From contig CAUYUJ010015726.1 of the NCBI GenBank assembly GCA_963575745.1, positions 669,042 through 733,041 on the forward strand: a stretch of DNA of 64,000 bases, in the 5' to 3' direction. The notes under the pieces are model-generated. The model worked only from the letters and a program-made list of their open reading frames with translations, had not been told where the DNA came from and did no database searches. This document shows positions 61,561 through 64,000 of this stretch, piece after piece. Every line of letters starts with the position of its first letter. Position 1 is the first letter of the stretch. Source of the stretch: Prorocentrum cordatum. Lineage: Eukaryota; Sar; Dinophyceae; Prorocentrales; Prorocentraceae. Position numbers and translations under genes: made by a program.

Positions 61561-62387
61561 ACTGCCACTGTTTTCGCATCCCGAGACGTTTCGAAACAAT
61601 CCAGGGGCCTTGTAAGAGCCCCCTGAAATGTCCTGTCGCGTTTTTTCGTCCACGACGCGTAGATGTAGAGGAATCTCCTCGCCCGAGGGGCCCGAGGACG
61701 CCGAGCCCACAACGGGACCAGCGGCCACTTTCTGGAGGTCGCCCAAACAGATGCCGGTGCCGGAGCAAACAGGGCAGAAAGATCGCACTGCATCGCGGAT
61801 GCATCGGCGATGCACCCGCGACGACAGGATCTGAAAAACTCGGACTTCGAATCGTGCCGCATCGCCACATGCGTCGGCGACTCTGCGCCATCCTCTGACC
61901 CCATCTGCCTGGACCACTCGGCGCCATCATGCGACCCTCGGACTACATTTTCGGCGAAATGAAAAGAGGCCTTCTGAGAAAGCGGCGGAGCATCTGAGAC
62001 GCCCTCTGGCCTTCTTGGAGGCCGTCTGTCTTCGGAGAAGGCTCAGAAGCTTCTCAGGCTTTTGGGAGGGCCTGAGCGCCGCCGACATGTGGCCGTTCCC
62101 AGGCACTCCCCCCTCGGTCCAGCACGCGGAAGGCACTGCCTCGCCTCCCTGGCCACGGCTTGCTGTGCAAGCTCGCCCAAGACAAGTTGGCGCGTACAGC
62201 CGCCTCCGCGCGGGGTCCCAGGCATCCTCCCATATGTTTCCACCAAGCCCTTCCTCCGGAGTATCGTTGTTGGCCCCAGATCCATGTTTGATGGTCCCGG
62301 GGGCCGATAACGGGCCCCAAAGCCGAAATCGAGGAAAACACCGCTGGTTGTGACAATCAGGTCGTCGGAGGTGAAACGGCTCCTGGG

Positions 62388-62530
62388 GGGAAACATCGAC
62401 CTGGTTACATCGCCGATAAATCCCCCCGATGGCCAATCCGCATGGCCCTGGGCGGGGTGGACAATCGGGCCCCTATCGGCGATGAATGATTGGGGGTCGA
62501 TGCTTCCCCCTCTGAGCCAATTCCCTCCCG
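62388..62530 (+). repeat. Dispersed repeat B, copy 3
   Basis: GGGGAAACATCGACCTGGTT to GATTGGGGGTCGATGCTTCC. The start GGGGAAACATCGA is shared with copy 1. Confidence 0.65.
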
Positions 62531-63478
62531 CACGTTGCCCCCTTGCTTTGGGGACATAGCTCGGCTCTCTGGCGGCCGTTCGGGGAAATCTGGGCACTCC
62601 CAGAATGCTCTCGGCAAGGCGCAGCTGCTGGAGAGCACCCCGAGGCTGGAAACCCGCCGCGAACCGCCGAAGACGAATGCAAACCTAAGAGACGTCGCAC
62701 CAGACACACCTCGAACCTCGAACCCCCCCGTGAGCCTCTATCCGCCCCTGACGCTGCTCCCTCCCGCCGACTCCTCGAGGGGGGCGGGCTCCTGGACGCG
62801 CCCGGCGATGATTGCGCGCGCCTGGCGGGGGGGCCGCGCGGCCGGCGGGGGCAGCGCCGCTGGCGTCGGCGAGGGCGGTGGCGACGAGGGCAGCAGCGCA
62901 GCGTGACGGAGGCAACTTCTGGGAGGTCTCCGTCAAGCCGAGGAAGGGCGATGAAGCCCGACGGGAGGGCCATTAGAAGCCGGGTCGGGCCGGATTGAGC
63001 CGAAGGTTCGGCCAGATTAAGCGGGATCAGGCCAGACTGGGCGGGAGTGGGCCGGATTAGGCGGGATTCAGCCAGATTAGCCTGGTTCTCGACGAAAGAT
63101 ATGCCAACACGGCAGCGCCGGCGAGGACGGCGAGGGGGACGGCGAGGACAAGAGGGGCGAATCAAGGATCTGTCCATAATCACCGCATGGGGGATCCGTC
63201 ATCGGGGACCTCGGCAGGCGGTAGACATAGACATGTTTGCCCCCCCCCCCTGGGCCCGAACATATCCATATCCACCGCCGAGGTCCCCGAAGCTCGATCC
63301 CCAGAGGGTGGCTGTGGTGGATCAATGCCCGCGTCGGAGAGGGGGGCGGTGAGGACGAGGGCGGCGGCAGTAGCGCCGACGGCGAGGGCGGCGACAAAGA
63401 CGGCAGCGGGTCCGCAGACAGCGGGCGCCTCGGACAAACTTCGAGGCGGCCGGATGTTCGTTGGCTTCGCCAAGGGCT

Positions 63479-63919
63479 ATGAAGGGACGCGTGGATATTT
63501 TTTCCTTCTCAAATTTCATTTTAGTGGTCTCGCGCCGAACAGCGACAGATCTTATTGAACTGATCTGCTCAACAAAAAAACAAACGCGCGCAAAATCCAC
63601 TGCGGATGCCCTCAGAGGAAAACGAACAATGGAACGCTGCATAAGCGGCGCCGGCGCCCCGCCCGCAATTCAACTGCAGACAAAACCACAAATGATCAGC
63701 CCGCCGGAAAGTTCACGAGCATTGCGGCGGGGGCGGTCATACATCGAGCGAGGGCAGCGGAATTATAGCCGTCTGATGGAGCTCAGCCAAGGGCTACAAA
63801 CATACAACCGCAAACTGGAGGCAAAGAAACAAGAGCAGTGCGAAAGGAGGTCACTGCGAAACCAGACAGATGTCTCCAGGAAGGGGAATGCCTGCCAACG
63901 CGCCGCTTGCACTTGTTAA
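63479..63919 (+). CDS. Unrecognised ORF near the window edge
   Basis: 147 codons from an ATG to TAA. It begins MKGRVDIFSFSNFILVVSRR and includes RGQRNYSRLMELSQGLQTYN and KLEAKKQEQCERRSLRNQTD, a likely short helix. Composition is more protein-like than that of neighbouring frames. No family was recognised. Confidence 0.25.
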   Translation: MKGRVDIFSFSNFILVVSRRTATDLIELICSTKKQTRAKSTADALRGKRTMERCISGAGAPPAIQLQTKPQMISPPESSRALRRGRSYIERGQRNYSRLMELSQGLQTYNRKLEAKKQEQCERRSLRNQTDVSRKGNACQRAACTC

Positions 63920-64000
63920 TCATGCTGGCCCGCGGTAAACCCCAGCGGCAACGCCCAGGCGCCAACAATAACACCTAGACGCCCGGTGAAGTCATTGACG

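Larger units (their letters stand above)
60540..63478. other. Gene-free repeat-rich stretch
   Basis: Holds dispersed repeats A (one copy) and B (two copies) and GC-rich spacer. Around 61170-61360 many GGATCG/GAATCGGATCG strings recur. No gene was identified; long frames at 62473-63183 are Pro/Arg-rich without motifs. Confidence 0.45.

Overview
The window looks like nuclear DNA of a dinoflagellate; the genus cannot be decided from the sequence. The evidence is the GC-rich, repeat-saturated composition with almost no intact cellular genes, a relict of the dinoflagellate trans-spliced leader in front of a transposase (9015-9036), an apparent non-canonical intron in the neighbouring gene, and several degenerate retroelements. 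No rRNA, tRNA, CRISPR array or bacterial-type operon was seen.

The main object is a very large Ty1/copia-type LTR retroelement on the minus strand, about 3310-34721. Two direct repeats of 315-319 bp, about 96% identical by hand alignment (3310-3624 and 34407-34721), are read as its LTRs, and a purine-rich tract lies against the 3' copy. In transcription order it holds leader ORFs with a Cys-rich finger and a coiled coil (34.5-31.7 kb), a Gag with CCCH fingers (31.9-29.8), an aspartic protease, an integrase, a reverse transcriptase with YVDD, and RNase H (to 21.9). About 11 kb of accessory coding sequence follows (21.9-10.6 kb). It carries a methyltransferase-like block, an ADP-ribosyltransferase-like block with an HGT motif, and a block resembling RNA 2'-phosphotransferase (KptA/Tpt1). 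The frames are broken by stops and shifts, so the copy is probably dead. A 13-25 nt hairpin with a constant core and covarying stem recurs about twenty times, almost only inside this element.

Two younger insertions sit inside it. At 3799-10560 is a 6.76-kb DNA transposon of the Merlin/ISXO2 (IS1595) type with 32-bp terminal inverted repeats and a perfect 8-bp target duplication. It has three plus-strand genes: a small basic Ser-rich protein, a P-loop ATPase and a DDE transposase. At 27771-28894 is a non-autonomous TTAA-flanked element; removing it rejoins the protease frame exactly. A second copy lies at 43443-44408. Subtracting both inserts leaves a retroelement of about 23.5 kb.

The right half (34.7-64 kb) is mostly gene-free: TCC/GGA, GAT, CA and ACG microsatellites, a small MITE with a 9-bp duplication (41530-41672), dispersed repeats in three copies each, two decayed LINE-type retrotransposons (49.2-52.0 and 55.5-58.1 kb, minus strand), and a broken fragment resembling the C-terminus of HSP70 (about 59.4-59.6 kb). 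A few unrecognised ORFs are given at low confidence.
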